DNA of 10,412 nt from Actinomycetota bacterium (GCA_009703635.1 WLFS01000009.1:1-10412); one strand, 5' to 3'. Shown: positions 1 through 8,696, numbered from the stretch's first letter. Notes: generated from the sequence alone by a model not told the origin. A program made the numbers and translations.

Positions 1-480
1 CATTCAGAACGTCGAACACTGCACAATGAAGATGGAGACGTTATCCAAGCAAAGGATGGGGCGGCCTTTAGAAACAATCTCATACCGGTGATTTGCGTTG
101 GAGAGACTCACGAAGTACTTGAGGAACAAGGGGCTGCTGCGGTTCCAATACAGCAGCTTGAGAAAGCACTTGAAGGGCATAAGGAAATAGGCGAATTCGT
201 AGTTGCATACGAGCCAGTCTGGGCAATTGGCACAGGAAAGGTCGCCACGGCGGAACAGGCTGCGGAGGTGGCTAAGAAGCTTCGCGCTTCCATCTCCGAG
301 CTTGTTTCTGAGGAAGTAGCTCAAGCAACCAGAATTTTATACGGTGGATCAGTAAAGAGCGCGAACGTGGCTGGATTCTTAGCTTCGGATGAGGTTGATG
401 GCGTCCTAGTTGGAGGCGCAAGCCTGGATGTAGGCGAATTTACGGGTATCTGTCGTTTCCAGAAGCATGTCAGCTTATAA
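1..480 (+). CDS. tpiA: Triose-phosphate isomerase, C-terminal part (5' end outside window)
   Basis: Interconverts dihydroxyacetone phosphate and glyceraldehyde 3-phosphate in cytosolic glycolysis and gluconeogenesis. The frame is open from base 1, and the first visible residues are HSERR, the family motif holding the catalytic histidine (His95 in the classic numbering), so roughly the first 95 residues are cut off. The catalytic glutamate lies in AYEPVWAIGTGK (GAG at 211-213), which also contains the mobile loop 6. The phosphate-binding segments YGGSVKSAN (from 340) and GVLVGGASL (400-426) follow. The 159 residues from His95 to the stop match a normal family length of about 250-260, so nothing appears truncated at the C-terminus. 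secG follows 31 bp downstream on the same strand. In related actinobacteria gapA and pgk precede this gene, which would place it in a glycolytic operon; those genes are not visible here. Confidence 0.97.
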   Translation, partial: HSERRTLHNEDGDVIQAKDGAAFRNNLIPVICVGETHEVLEEQGAAAVPIQQLEKALEGHKEIGEFVVAYEPVWAIGTGKVATAEQAAEVAKKLRASISELVSEEVAQATRILYGGSVKSANVAGFLASDEVDGVLVGGASLDVGEFTGICRFQKHVSL

Positions 481-511
481 TCGTCTAGTACCAATACAGA
501 ACAGGTAAATC

Positions 512-757
512 ATGGCCGCCATTCAAATCGCACTCCAGGTGCTGCTTGCTATCACTAGCTTGCTGTTGATCCTGATGATTCTGCTGCACAAAGGCCGTGG
601 CGGTGGACTTTCTGACATGTTTGGTGGTGGAGTGACCTCGAACGTGTCATCTTCTGGCGTTGCAGAGCGCAACTTGAACCGCATCACAATCATCTTGGGA
701 TTAGTCTGGGTGTCCGCTGTTATCGGACTGGGCCTTTTCACAAGATTTGGATTCTAG
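512..757 (+). CDS. secG: Preprotein translocase subunit SecG
   Basis: Small inner-membrane subunit of the SecYEG channel that assists SecA-driven protein export. The 81-residue product has the expected form: a first hydrophobic helix at about residues 4-25, a glycine-rich polar loop HKGRGGGLSDMFGGG (26-40), a Ser/Asn stretch, and a second hydrophobic helix at about 58-77. The loop with its Gly run and DMFGGG is the typical SecG signature. The ATG at 512 is the only sensible start, as it begins directly before the first helix; the upstream purine match (AGG at 503-505) is weak. The gene lies 31 bp after tpiA and 10 bp before rbpA, so the three are probably co-transcribed. The tpiA-secG pairing is common in Gram-positive bacteria. 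Confidence 0.95.
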   Translation: MAAIQIALQVLLAITSLLLILMILLHKGRGGGLSDMFGGGVTSNVSSSGVAERNLNRITIILGLVWVSAVIGLGLFTRFGF

Positions 758-760
758 GGG
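756..760 (+). promoter_or_regulatory. Ribosome binding site of rbpA, overlapping the secG stop
   Basis: AGGGG lies 7 bases before the TTG at 768 and shares its first two bases with the secG TAG stop (755-757). It fixes TTG as the rbpA start, since the next in-frame ATG would remove the conserved N-terminal RGSRVG motif. Its position suggests translational coupling between secG and rbpA. Confidence 0.7.
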
Positions 761-767
761 TTAGCTT

Positions 768-1436
768 TTGGCAAACGGTGGTTCAGCAATCAGGGGTTCC
801 CGTGTTGGCGCTGGCCCGATGGGCGAGCAGTACCGCGGATTCAAATCTGAGCGCGTCCAGCGCAGCTACTACTGCATAAACGGCCACGTTCAAGAGCCGA
901 TGTTCGCAGCTCACATCGATCCGAGTGAAATTCCCGACATGATCGACTGCCCGAACTGTGGCATGCCAGCAGGTCAGGACAAAAAGAACCCACCAGAGAT
1001 TGCAAAGCACGAACCATACAAAACTCATCTTGCCTATGTAAAAGAACGCCGTACATCTGATGAAGCTAAATCGCTTCTGGACGAAGCGCTTGCTTCAATT
1101 CGGGAAAGACGAGTCAAATTGGCTCAAGAGGCTACCAAGCAGGCAAAGCTTGCAGCCGCAAAGGCTGCGGCAGCGAAAGTGGCAGCAGCAAAAGCCGCCG
1201 CCGCAAAAGCTGTAAAGCCAAAGCCTGTCAAGAAGGTTGAAAAGCCTGTCACGAAAAAGCCACTTGCCAAAGCAGCAAAACCAGTAGCCAAGAAGGCCGT
1301 TGCGAAACCTGCAGCAAAGTCAAAAACAAAAGCAGTGGCAAAGCCAGCAAGTAAATTGAAATCTTTCGCGAAGCCGGAAAAAAAAGCATCTAAGCCAACT
1401 GCCAAGCTTGCGGCCAAGAAATCTTCTAAGAAGTAG
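768..1436 (+). CDS. rbpA: RNA polymerase-binding protein RbpA with a long Lys/Ala-rich C-terminal tail
   Basis: RbpA binds RNA polymerase and the housekeeping sigma factor and stabilises open promoter complexes; it is restricted to Actinobacteria. The visible order is an N-terminal segment with RGSRVG (9-14), then a zinc-finger core with C36, H40, C61 and C64 (CINGH...CPNC, the Cys/His/Cys/Cys set of zinc-binding RbpA proteins), and then the sigma-interaction helix region at about 83-115 (PYKTHLAYVKERR ... SIRERR), which matches the family P-x-x-T-H...ERR pattern. The family normally ends about here, at 110-125 residues. This protein continues for 107 more residues (116-222) containing 34 Lys, 34 Ala and only 3 acidic residues, in AKAAAAK, AKKPVAKK and AKPAAK-like units resembling histone H1 or HupB tails. 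The frame is continuous to the stop. The start is TTG with a good ribosome binding site. The product would bind DNA or RNA non-specifically through the tail (inference). Confidence 0.93.
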   Translation: MANGGSAIRGSRVGAGPMGEQYRGFKSERVQRSYYCINGHVQEPMFAAHIDPSEIPDMIDCPNCGMPAGQDKKNPPEIAKHEPYKTHLAYVKERRTSDEAKSLLDEALASIRERRVKLAQEATKQAKLAAAKAAAAKVAAAKAAAAKAVKPKPVKKVEKPVTKKPLAKAAKPVAKKAVAKPAAKSKTKAVAKPASKLKSFAKPEKKASKPTAKLAAKKSSKK

Positions 1437-1456
1437 TTTCTGAGGTAGCAGCTTCT

Positions 1457-3049
1457 CTATTTCAAAGAGTCAATCAAAGCGTCAATGCCTGACTCAGCAT
1501 CTAGAAGTCTTAGGACCAAAACTTTAGAACCTCCAGTTGCGAGCACCCTGGCATCTCCGCTTGCCTGGGAATCAATTAGCTTTCGATAACCGAAATCCCT
1601 TCCAGGAATCTCTTGATCTTCCCCGTCCCCTGAGACAATCTGGATAAACACTCCTTGTTTCGGCCCACCCTTGTGGTACTGACCGGTTGAATGAAGAAAC
1701 CTTGGTCCCCACCCAAAAGTTGTTGGTCTGTTGGATCTCGCTGCGATAAGTTCACGAAGCTTTGATGCCGATCCGAATCTCTCGCGGTTGAGATAGCAGT
1801 GAACTGAGAAATATGAGTCAGTTTCAGCAAAATCAATCAACTCAGTCAGACATGCGGCTAGCTTGTTTGACGAGAGCTCATAGCCCAAAGAAGCGATTTC
1901 GACACCAGCGTCTGAGACCGGAAAATCGAAGCTTTCAGCAGGTGAATCAAGAACTGCTCTTGCAGCAATCTTGGCGGATTCAACATCCGGCTGATCAAAT
2001 GGGTTTACTCCTAATAGGCGAGAGGCAACTACAGTTGCAACTTCCCACAGCAAAAGGAGCTCACCAAGGTCGCCTGAAACCGCAAGATCAAATCTTGAGC
2101 TCGAGGCGTCAGCGGATAGGCCGATAAGTAGCGTGTCGTCAGTTTTAGTCGTGACCTCGTGCGAGTCCGGTTCCAGAACAATTGGCAAAACACCTCGGCC
2201 AATCTTTCCCGTTGATTCAGCAATCAGCTGCTCTACCCAGTCACCAAAGCCAGAGATTGCAGTGCCATCTGGAACGAAACCCAGTTTGTCCTTGTATGTC
2301 TTGACACTTGAAGTACGTGCAATAGCGGCACCGAGAATCAGACCTGGATTGGTCTCAAAGTCTTCGGATAAAAACTTAGATGCAGCAATTGCGCTTTTCA
2401 GTAAAGCATCAACATCAACACCAGCTAGGGCCGTTGGCACAACCCCAAAGGCGGTTAGCGCCGAATAGCGTCCACCGACCATCGGATCAGCAAGGAATAC
2501 CCGATAGCCGTCTTTCATCGCCTGAACGTGCATAGGGGAGTTTGGGTCGGTCACTATAAAGATTCGCTCAGTCTTAGCGATTCCTGCTGCCTCAAATGCG
2601 CCTTCGAAGCTTCGCTTTTGGGAATCGGTTTCAACAGTAGATCCGGATTTCGAGGACACTACGACGACGGTTTTCTTTAGATCGCCAGCAAGGGCGTCAT
2701 GAATTTGACTCGGGTCTGTGGAATCCAATACAACCAGATCGACCCCAGCAGTCTTAGTGATCACCTCAGGAGCCAGCGATGAGCCGCCCATTCCGCACAA
2801 CACGATGCGCGTAAGCCCTCTTGCTTTGAGATCAGCTGATAAAAGCTTCAGCTCAGGAATCAACGACAAGCTATTTTGAGCCGCGTCTACCCAACCCAAC
2901 CGGATTGAGGATTCGGCCTCGGCGTCTTTACCCCAGAGCGTGTGGTCCTTGGCAAACAGCCGGGAAGCAACCTGGTCTTTGACTAGTTCAGGGACAAACT
3001 GATTGATAGCTTCAGAGACTTGTTCCTTGTGTGAAACCTTCAGGGTCAT
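1457..3049 (-). CDS. pgi: Glucose-6-phosphate isomerase
   Basis: Interconverts glucose 6-phosphate and fructose 6-phosphate in the cytosol. The 530-residue product has two SIS-type sugar-phosphate folds: [13 protein letters not shown] (85-97) and [12 protein letters not shown] (130-141) form the first phosphate-binding site, and [11 protein letters not shown] (192-202) matches the phosphoglucose isomerase signature. Near the C-terminus, [14 protein letters not shown] (453-466) resembles the variant seen in actinobacterial and cyanobacterial enzymes and in the PGI half of transaldolase/PGI fusions. Length is normal for that branch. The ATG start overlaps the tal stop (ATGA at 3046-3049), so translation is probably coupled. 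The gene ends 20 bp from the rbpA stop, facing it. In relatives zwf, opcA and pgl follow pgi; here they do not. Confidence 0.95.
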   Translation of the reverse strand: MTLKVSHKEQVSEAINQFVPELVKDQVASRLFAKDHTLWGKDAEAESSIRLGWVDAAQNSLSLIPELKLLSADLKARGLTRIVLCGMGGSSLAPEVITKTAGVDLVVLDSTDPSQIHDALAGDLKKTVVVVSSKSGSTVETDSQKRSFEGAFEAAGIAKTERIFIVTDPNSPMHVQAMKDGYRVFLADPMVGGRYSALTAFGVVPTALAGVDVDALLKSAIAASKFLSEDFETNPGLILGAAIARTSSVKTYKDKLGFVPDGTAISGFGDWVEQLIAESTGKIGRGVLPIVLEPDSHEVTTKTDDTLLIGLSADASSSRFDLAVSGDLGELLLLWEVATVVASRLLGVNPFDQPDVESAKIAARAVLDSPAESFDFPVSDAGVEIASLGYELSSNKLAACLTELIDFAETDSYFSVHCYLNRERFGSASKLRELIAARSNRPTTFGWGPRFLHSTGQYHKGGPKQGVFIQIVSGDGEDQEIPGRDFGYRKLIDSQASGDARVLATGGSKVLVLRLLDAESGIDALIDSLK

Positions 3050-4152
3050 TTAGATGAATCCAAGGCGGCGGAAACAGTTGCAACCAGTTCATTCCAAGAC
3101 ACGATGAACTTGTCAACGCCTTCCTGCTCGAGCAGGTTGACCACTTCTTCGAAAGAGATACCTAAAGCTTGAATGCTTGAAAGATCCGAACGAGCGCCTT
3201 CATAGTTTCTGGTAATGGTGTCTCCAGAGATCACTCCGTGATCGAAGACCGCTTCCATAGTCTTTTCAGGCATTGTGTTCACTAAATCCGGAGCAACTAG
3301 TTCGGTGATGTAGAGGGTGTCTGGAAGGTTTGGGTCCTTGACTCCGGTTGAAGCCATAAGGGGACGCTGTCGGTTAGCACCGGATGCTTCAAGCGCTGCC
3401 CATGTTGGAACATCAAACTGCTTTTCAAACACTTCGTAAGCCAGTCGAGCATTAGCGAGTGCGGCCTTTGACTTTAGCTTGAGAGCTTCGGGGGTTCCAA
3501 TTGCCTCGAGTCTCTTATCGATTTCAGTGTCCACACGAGAGACAAAGAATGATGCCACTGAGTGAATTTTAGAAAGATCATGGCCGTTTGCTTTAGCTTG
3601 AATGATCCCGTTTTGGAAAGCTTCTATGACTTGCTTGTAGCGTTCTAAAGAAAAGATGAGCGTCACGTTTACGGAGATTCCCTCAGCGATTACCTGGGTG
3701 ATCGCCGATAGGCCAGGGATGGTCGCGGGAATCTTAATCATCACGTTTTCGCGGTCAACAGCAGCGAACAGTGCTTTTGCCTGTTGAACTGTCTTTGCGG
3801 TGTCCATGGCAAATCCCGGTTCCACCTCTATAGAAACTCTTCCATCGACGCCATTGGTGCTCGCGTACACGTGTGCAAATACATCGCAGGCAGCACGGAC
3901 ATCATCAGTTGTTGCCTCAAATATTGCTTCGTCCGCGGTGGCACCACGGCTAGCCAACTTAGCCAGTTGTGTTGCATAGGCTGCGCCTTTTGAGAATGCA
4001 CCAGCAAATATTGTTGGGTTTGTAGTGACACCTGAAACAGCACGAGATTCAATAAGAGCTTTAAGGGATCCAGACTCGATTCTTTCGCGCGATAAATCAT
4101 CTAGCCAGATACTGACTCCAGCTGCACTTAGTTGGTGAAGTGGTGAGTTCAC
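3046..4152 (-). CDS. tal: Transaldolase
   Basis: Moves a dihydroxyacetone unit from sedoheptulose 7-phosphate to glyceraldehyde 3-phosphate in the non-oxidative pentose phosphate pathway. The 368-residue product carries [10 protein letters not shown] (14-23), GVTTNPTIF (41-49), VSIEVEP (106-112), NVMIKIPAT (136-144) with K140 as the Schiff-base lysine, and VNVTLIFS (161-168). This is the longer actinobacterial type (TalB-like enzymes are about 315 residues). The start is GTG, fixed by its overlap with the tkt stop (GTGA read on the minus strand, 4149-4152) and by the conserved SIWLDD motif just downstream. The stop overlaps the pgi start by 4 bp. It is the middle gene of tkt-tal-pgi, so it probably depends on ribosomes arriving from tkt. 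Confidence 0.96.
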   Translation of the reverse strand: MNSPLHQLSAAGVSIWLDDLSRERIESGSLKALIESRAVSGVTTNPTIFAGAFSKGAAYATQLAKLASRGATADEAIFEATTDDVRAACDVFAHVYASTNGVDGRVSIEVEPGFAMDTAKTVQQAKALFAAVDRENVMIKIPATIPGLSAITQVIAEGISVNVTLIFSLERYKQVIEAFQNGIIQAKANGHDLSKIHSVASFFVSRVDTEIDKRLEAIGTPEALKLKSKAALANARLAYEVFEKQFDVPTWAALEASGANRQRPLMASTGVKDPNLPDTLYITELVAPDLVNTMPEKTMEAVFDHGVISGDTITRNYEGARSDLSSIQALGISFEEVVNLLEQEGVDKFIVSWNELVATVSAALDSSK

Positions 4153-6242
4153 TTTTCTCCCTTTACAACTTCAATGGCAGCTTTAACAACCGCTTCGGTG
4201 GTCATGCCGAATTTACTGAAGAGTGTCTTGTAGTCGGCTGAAGCCCCAAAATGCTCTATCGAGACACTGCGACCATTGCCTACGTACTTTCCCCAGCCGA
4301 GAGCAAGTCCCGCTTCAACGGACACCCTCGCCTTCACTGACTTTGGCAGAACCGACTCTCGGTAGGCGTCGCTTTGCTCTTCGAACCATTCGAGACATGG
4401 TGCCGAAACAACGCGAGTCGCAATGCCTGCCTTCTCGAGCTCTAAGCGAGCAGCGATTGCCAACTGAACTTCGGAGCCAGTGGCAATCAAGATTACCTTC
4501 GGCGAATTATTGGAGGCTTCGGCAAGAATGTAGGCGCCTTTCTCGGTATTGCTGGCGGCAGCATAAATCACTCCAGTTTCATCAGCTGATTCCCGATTGA
4601 AAACTGGAATGTTCTGCCTGGTCAAAGCGATACCAGCAGGGCCCAGGCGACGCTCAAGGATCTTCTTCCAGGCAAAACTGACCTCATTGGCATCAGCTGG
4701 TCTTACGATGTCCAGCCCTGGAATTGCTCTAAGGGTTGCTAGCTGTTCGATTGGCTGGTGAGTTGGGCCATCTTCACCTAGGGCAACTGAGTCATGCGTC
4801 CACACGAAAATTGAAGGGACTTTCATCAAAGCGGCCAGACGAACTGCAGGTCTCATGTAGTCGCTAAAGATTAGAAAGGTTCCGCCGTAGGAGCGAGTCT
4901 TCCCATGCAGCGCAATACCGTTAAGGATTGCGCCCATTGCGTGCTCTCGGATTCCGAAGTGCATAACTCGCCCGTAGTTGTCGCCCTTCCACTCATGAGT
5001 TGAGTGGACTGCGGGCACAAACGACTTTGAACCGGCGATCGTAGTGTTGTTCGATTCGGCTAGATCTGCAGAACCACCCCACAATTCAGGCATGACACCA
5101 GCAATTGCGTTTAGAACTTTTCCTGAAGCTGCTCGAGTTGAGACATCGGCCCCGTGGTCAAAAACTGGCAAAACATCAATTAGCTCAGCTGGTGGCTTAC
5201 CGGTCTGAAGTCTGTCGAAAAGTACCTTGGCAGCGGGGTTGGAGGTAGCCCAAGCATCGAAAGATGATTTCCATTTGGATATTGCCGGCTGAGATCGTTC
5301 AGCTAGGGACCTGGTGTATTCAATGACTTCAGGTGCCACTTCAAAATTCTTCGAAGGATTAAAACCAAGAGCCTGCTTTAGTCCGACAAGTTCTTCTTTG
5401 CCTAAGGCGGATCCATGAATCTTGCCGGTGTTTTGTTTTCCTGGAGATGGCCAGCCAATGATGGTTCTGATGGTTATCAAAGACGGTTTATCTAGCTCTG
5501 CCTTGGCGGCTTGAATCGCGTGGTAAAGCTCATTTACATCTTCGATGTATTGGCCAGTTTTCTTCCAATCGACTGTCTGGACATGCCAGCCATAAGCTTT
5601 GTAGCGATCCTCAAGATTCTCTGTGAAGGCAATGTTGACATCGTCTTCGATTGATATCTGATTTGAGTCGTATAGAACAATTAGGTTTCCAAGCTTCTGA
5701 TGTCCAGCCAACGACGAAGCCTCAGAAGTGACGCCTTCTTGCATATCGCCATCCCCAGCCACGCAGTAGATGTAGTGATCAAATACCGAGCTGCCGGCTT
5801 TGGCATATGGGTCAAATAGTCCTCTTTCAAACCTGGCGGAGTAGGCAAAGCCAACCGCCGAAGCAAGGCCTTGTCCCAGTGGACCTGTTGTGATCTCAAC
5901 ACCCTTGGTGTGACCGTATTCAGGGTGACCGGGGGTCAATGAATCCCAGGTACGAAGCGCCTTGATGTCATCAAGCTCAAGACCAAAGCCGCCCAAATAC
6001 AGCTGATTGTAAAGAGTCAGGGAAGAGTGACCGACGCTGAGAATGAATCGATCCCTTCCAACCCAATCTGGATTGGCCGGATCATGGCGCATAATCTTTT
6101 GAAAAAGTAAGTGGGCAACTGGTGCAAGGCTGATAGCGGTTCCAGGATGCCCATTTCCGACCTTTTCAACTGCGTCGGCCGCTAAAACGCGAGCTGTGTC
6201 GACGGCCTTTTTGTCTAGGTCGGTCCAAGTAAGTTCACTCAC
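4149..6242 (-). CDS. tkt: Transketolase
   Basis: Thiamine-diphosphate enzyme that transfers two-carbon ketol units between sugar phosphates in the pentose phosphate pathway. The 697-residue product has GHPGTA (31-36), LSVGHSS (68-74), the GDGDMQEG thiamine-diphosphate motif (163-170) closing with N194 in DSNQISI, the pyrimidine-domain segment GIREHAMGA (430-438) with the catalytic glutamate E433, and a C-terminal transketolase domain to VVKGEK. Length is typical. The start is GTG at 6242: [17 protein letters not shown] follows directly and aligns with the usual transketolase N-terminus. GAAGGA (plus-strand TCCTTC, 6254-6259) is the likely ribosome binding site, 11 bases away. It is the first gene of the tkt-tal-pgi operon and is divergent from ctaB. 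No convincing -35/-10 pair was found for it. Confidence 0.97.
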   Translation of the reverse strand: MSELTWTDLDKKAVDTARVLAADAVEKVGNGHPGTAISLAPVAHLLFQKIMRHDPANPDWVGRDRFILSVGHSSLTLYNQLYLGGFGLELDDIKALRTWDSLTPGHPEYGHTKGVEITTGPLGQGLASAVGFAYSARFERGLFDPYAKAGSSVFDHYIYCVAGDGDMQEGVTSEASSLAGHQKLGNLIVLYDSNQISIEDDVNIAFTENLEDRYKAYGWHVQTVDWKKTGQYIEDVNELYHAIQAAKAELDKPSLITIRTIIGWPSPGKQNTGKIHGSALGKEELVGLKQALGFNPSKNFEVAPEVIEYTRSLAERSQPAISKWKSSFDAWATSNPAAKVLFDRLQTGKPPAELIDVLPVFDHGADVSTRAASGKVLNAIAGVMPELWGGSADLAESNNTTIAGSKSFVPAVHSTHEWKGDNYGRVMHFGIREHAMGAILNGIALHGKTRSYGGTFLIFSDYMRPAVRLAALMKVPSIFVWTHDSVALGEDGPTHQPIEQLATLRAIPGLDIVRPADANEVSFAWKKILERRLGPAGIALTRQNIPVFNRESADETGVIYAAASNTEKGAYILAEASNNSPKVILIATGSEVQLAIAARLELEKAGIATRVVSAPCLEWFEEQSDAYRESVLPKSVKARVSVEAGLALGWGKYVGNGRSVSIEHFGASADYKTLFSKFGMTTEAVVKAAIEVVKGEK

Positions 6243-6425
6243 GGGCTATAACATCCTTCTTCTCAATCCACAGATTGGAACTGGCCACATTGCACAGCTC
6301 AAGTAAGTGCTGAGGGCTGAGAAACTCTTAGCAACGACAACGCTTTTGTCTAACTTTACACTCAATGACCTTCCTAACCTTGGGAACCAGATGGGGCGAA
6401 ATTCGGCTTAGACTTGCAGTAAATC
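6243..6425. other. Divergent intergenic region between tkt and ctaB
   Basis: This 183-bp gap should hold the promoters of tkt (minus) and ctaB (plus). It contains the tkt ribosome binding site, a 6-bp inverted repeat with one G-U pair (GCTGAG 6316-6321, CTTAGC 6327-6332, 5-base loop), and CTAACTTTAC (6350-6359), which recurs upstream of ctaA. The 10-mer contains a possible ctaB -10, TAACTT (6351-6356), with TTAGCA (6328-6333) 17 bases before it. A second -10-like hexamer, TAGACT (6409-6414), lies 11 bases before the ctaB ATG but has no -35 partner. No small gene or RNA gene was recognised. Confidence 0.6.
6328..6356 (+). promoter_or_regulatory. Candidate ctaB promoter
   Basis: TTAGCA (6328-6333) and TAACTT (6351-6356) are separated by 17 bases and match the housekeeping -35 at 4 of 6 positions and the TAnnnT -10 pattern. 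Transcription would start near 6363, leaving a leader of about 60 bases. The ctaB ATG has no clear ribosome binding site. The competing option is TAGACT at 6409-6414, which would give an almost leaderless mRNA. Weak evidence either way. Confidence 0.25.
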
Positions 6426-7352
6426 ATGACTACTACGGCACCTGAACTCACACGAGAGCGCCCAGGCTTTAGACGTAAGGCGAAGGCGTATTTTGAGCTG
6501 ACCAAGCCAAGAGTGATTGAACTTTTACTGGTCTCGACGGTTCCAACAATGATTTTGGCTCAGCGGGGCATCCCTGAGATCTGGCTGATTCTTGCAACTG
6601 TTATCGGTGGCGCTTTCAGCGCTGGTAGTGCAAATTCATTCAACTGCTACATCGATGCTGACATCGACAAAATCATGGGCCGCACCAAAGGCAGGCCGCT
6701 AGTCACTGGGGAACTAACTAAGCGCGAGGCCTACTGGTTTGCCTGGGGTCTAGGAGTGTTATCGGTGGTGTGGCTTGCACTCCTTGTGAATGTTTTGGCG
6801 GCTTTGTTGTCACTTGCGGCAATCTTGTTCTACGTCTTTGTCTACACACTTTTGCTCAAGCGCCGCACCCCACAGAATATCGTTTGGGGTGGGGCAGCAG
6901 GTTCAATGCCGGTGCTGATTGGCTGGGCCGCTGTGACAAATGAGCTCGCACCGGCGGCATGGGTGCTGTTTTTGATTATTTTCCTATGGACTCCGCCACA
7001 TTACTGGCCGCTGTCGCTTCGCTACAAGAAGGATTACACCGACGCCGGAGTGCCAATGCTTCCAGTTGTTCGAAACAACCACACGGTCGGGGTTCAGATA
7101 ATCCTTTATGCCTGGGCGCTGGTTGCATCAACGCTGCTACTAATTCCGGTCGCGTCCATGGGGCTTATCTATACGATCACGGCCTTGATTACCGGTGCCT
7201 GGTTTGTAGTGGAGTCATACCGGCTATACCGGCAAGCGATTGTGGGGGAGATTGCTAACCCAATGCGCCTGTTCCATGGATCAATCAGTTATCTCACGCT
7301 GCTGTTTATTGCGATAGCGATTGACCCGTTACTTTATTTTGATTTCCTCTAA
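6426..7352 (+). CDS. ctaB: Protoheme IX farnesyltransferase (heme O synthase)
   Basis: Integral membrane prenyltransferase of the UbiA family that attaches a farnesyl group to heme b to give heme O, the substrate of CtaA. The 308-residue product opens with a basic cytoplasmic segment and [12 protein letters not shown] (24-35), typical of CtaB. The Asp-rich prenyl-diphosphate site is N73, D77 and D81 in NCYIDADID, followed by [12 protein letters not shown] (85-96). Further CtaB marks are [23 protein letters not shown] (145-167) and [18 protein letters not shown] (187-204), then [10 protein letters not shown] (206-215). About nine hydrophobic helices are visible. The ATG start has no strong ribosome binding site. 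Its last 24 bp overlap the end of phr on the other strand. Its partner ctaA lies 1.3 kb away on the opposite strand, beyond phr. Confidence 0.96.
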   Translation: MTTTAPELTRERPGFRRKAKAYFELTKPRVIELLLVSTVPTMILAQRGIPEIWLILATVIGGAFSAGSANSFNCYIDADIDKIMGRTKGRPLVTGELTKREAYWFAWGLGVLSVVWLALLVNVLAALLSLAAILFYVFVYTLLLKRRTPQNIVWGGAAGSMPVLIGWAAVTNELAPAAWVLFLIIFLWTPPHYWPLSLRYKKDYTDAGVPMLPVVRNNHTVGVQIILYAWALVASTLLLIPVASMGLIYTITALITGAWFVVESYRLYRQAIVGEIANPMRLFHGSISYLTLLFIAIAIDPLLYFDFL

Positions 7353-8696
7353 ACGAGCTAGGGATTCGTCGCGCTCAGTGCTGTGATCGAGCATCGGTTC
7401 TGGGTATCCGTTTGCCAAGCCATCTACTAACAGCCAAGGCTCATGAACCTCGGGGCCTTGCAGGTGTGCAAGTTCGGGAATGAACTTGCGTACGTACTTT
7501 CCTTCTGGATCGAACTTGTAGCCCTGCAGGATGGGGTTGAATACCCGGTAATAGGGAGAGGCATCGGTACCACAACCCGCGGTCCACTGCCAGCCGTGCG
7601 AATTTGATGCGGGGTCATAATCGGTCAAGTTCTGCTCAAACCACTTGGCTCCGAGTTGCCACTCAAGATGTAAATCCTTTACAAGAAATGAAGCCACAAT
7701 CATTCGCACTCGGTTATGCATCCAACCCGTTTCCAGAAGCTGTCGTATTCCGGCATCGACCATCGGAAAGCCTGTTGTGCCATATTGCCAGCGTTCCAAT
7801 TTCGCCTTAGCCTTGGCACCTGTGTCGTAGCGCATGGCTTTGAATCGCGGCTCGTAGTAATCATCGAGGGTGTGTGGGTTCCTGAACAGAACATCCGCAT
7901 AGAACTCTCTCCAGGCAATCTCTTTTCTAAAGACCGTATGCCCTTCGAGCTCGGATAGTGGGGCAAGCAATGTTCTTGGGTGAATTTCACCATGAGCTAG
8001 AGCGTGGGAAAGATGCGATGTACCTGAAAGATCGGGCCGATTTCTATTCTCGGAGTAATCCAAGATTGCTCGTTTCTGAAACTTCTTAAAGGTCTCCAAG
8101 GCAAACTTCTCGCCAGCTTTGACGGCGAAAGGTGCCGATTTGGTTGGTTTAGGAATAGCAGATTTCGAGGATCTCGATTTCCAACTGAATCCTTTGGTGA
8201 GTTTTTGTGGAGCTGGCCAACCAATTTGATACCAGGCTTTGTAGAAAGGCGTGTAAACACGGTAGGCAGTGCCGTCGGTTGGTTTTTCAACGGTTCCAGG
8301 TTTCACCGCGTAATAGGAATCCTCCAACACGAGTTCAATTCCAGAGCCCTTCAGTTTTGCTTTAAGAGATTTCTGTTCAGCCATTCCTTCAGGATCAAAA
8401 CTTTCGGTGGCGTGGATGTGCGAAGCCTTGCTTCTCTGCGCAAATTCAACGAGTGCGCTCATCTCGACGCCTGAGATTACTTCCAAGCTGGACTCCATGG
8501 ACTCATCAAGTGACTTAAGGGATTCAGTGAGCGAGTGTTGTCTTAGCCCGCTTAATTGCTCATATTCTTTTGCGTTATACCAAAAGACCGGAATCACGGT
8601 CTTATCACCGTCGGCAATTGCTGCTTTAGCGCAGGAATTCAGGGCGAGGTTGTCCTGAAGTCTACGATCGCGTCTAAACCAAAAGACCCTGGCCAT
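7329..8696 (-). CDS. phr: Deoxyribodipyrimidine photolyase (class I type)
   Basis: FAD-dependent enzyme expected to repair cyclobutane pyrimidine dimers with blue or near-UV light. The 455-residue product has an N-terminal antenna-binding alpha/beta domain beginning [16 protein letters not shown] (4-19), and a C-terminal FAD domain with TSHLS (226-230), AWREFY (261-266), [18 protein letters not shown] (303-320), [19 protein letters not shown] (324-342) and [12 protein letters not shown] (367-378). W369 and W346 are 23 residues apart, as are E. coli W382 and W359, so the inner two Trp of the electron chain are present. The position of the third (E. coli W306) seems to hold Y290. The ATG follows the ctaA TAA with no base between, and there is no clear ribosome binding site, so translation is probably coupled to ctaA. 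A CPD photolyase is favoured over a cryptochrome, but the antenna cofactor cannot be told from sequence alone. Confidence 0.94.
   Translation of the reverse strand: MARVFWFRRDRRLQDNLALNSCAKAAIADGDKTVIPVFWYNAKEYEQLSGLRQHSLTESLKSLDESMESSLEVISGVEMSALVEFAQRSKASHIHATESFDPEGMAEQKSLKAKLKGSGIELVLEDSYYAVKPGTVEKPTDGTAYRVYTPFYKAWYQIGWPAPQKLTKGFSWKSRSSKSAIPKPTKSAPFAVKAGEKFALETFKKFQKRAILDYSENRNRPDLSGTSHLSHALAHGEIHPRTLLAPLSELEGHTVFRKEIAWREFYADVLFRNPHTLDDYYEPRFKAMRYDTGAKAKAKLERWQYGTTGFPMVDAGIRQLLETGWMHNRVRMIVASFLVKDLHLEWQLGAKWFEQNLTDYDPASNSHGWQWTAGCGTDASPYYRVFNPILQGYKFDPEGKYVRKFIPELAHLQGPEVHEPWLLVDGLANGYPEPMLDHSTERDESLARLEEIKIK

Noticed and set aside
1124..1417. 97-codon open frame antisense to the rbpA tail, rich in Ala and Phe
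   Set aside because: It is the mirror of the Lys/Ala-rich coding stretch (AAG/GCA codons read as CTT/TGC on the other strand), with no ribosome binding site or recognisable fold.
1113..1433. The rbpA tail as a separate histone-like gene joined by a sequencing frameshift
   Set aside because: The frame runs unbroken from the sigma-interaction helix into the tail, with no second start, ribosome binding site or conserved HU-type domain, so one extended RbpA is the simpler reading.
1420..1460. Possible bidirectional terminator between rbpA and pgi: AGAAG...CTTCT with an inner CTG/CAG pairing
   Set aside because: The arms pair only across a 6-base one-sided bulge, the stem is short and AT-rich, and no T-run follows on either strand.
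1813..2127. 104-codon plus-strand open frame inside pgi
   Set aside because: It lies wholly antisense to a well-conserved enzyme gene, its composition is irregular and it matches no known family; similar frames within tkt and phr were dropped for the same reason.
6260..6425. A tkt promoter using TAAAGT (minus strand, 6353-6358) as -10
   Set aside because: No -35-like hexamer occurs at 16-19 bases upstream (AAGGTT or CAAGGT there), so it was not listed as a feature.
7340..7385. Possible terminator hairpin at the ctaB/phr junction (ACGA...TCGT)
   Set aside because: A 4-bp stem with a 9-base loop and no T-run; expected by chance in a sequence of this length.
7700..7993. 97-codon frame within phr on the same strand
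   Set aside because: Out-of-frame shadow of the photolyase FAD domain, whose own frame is continuous with all motifs.
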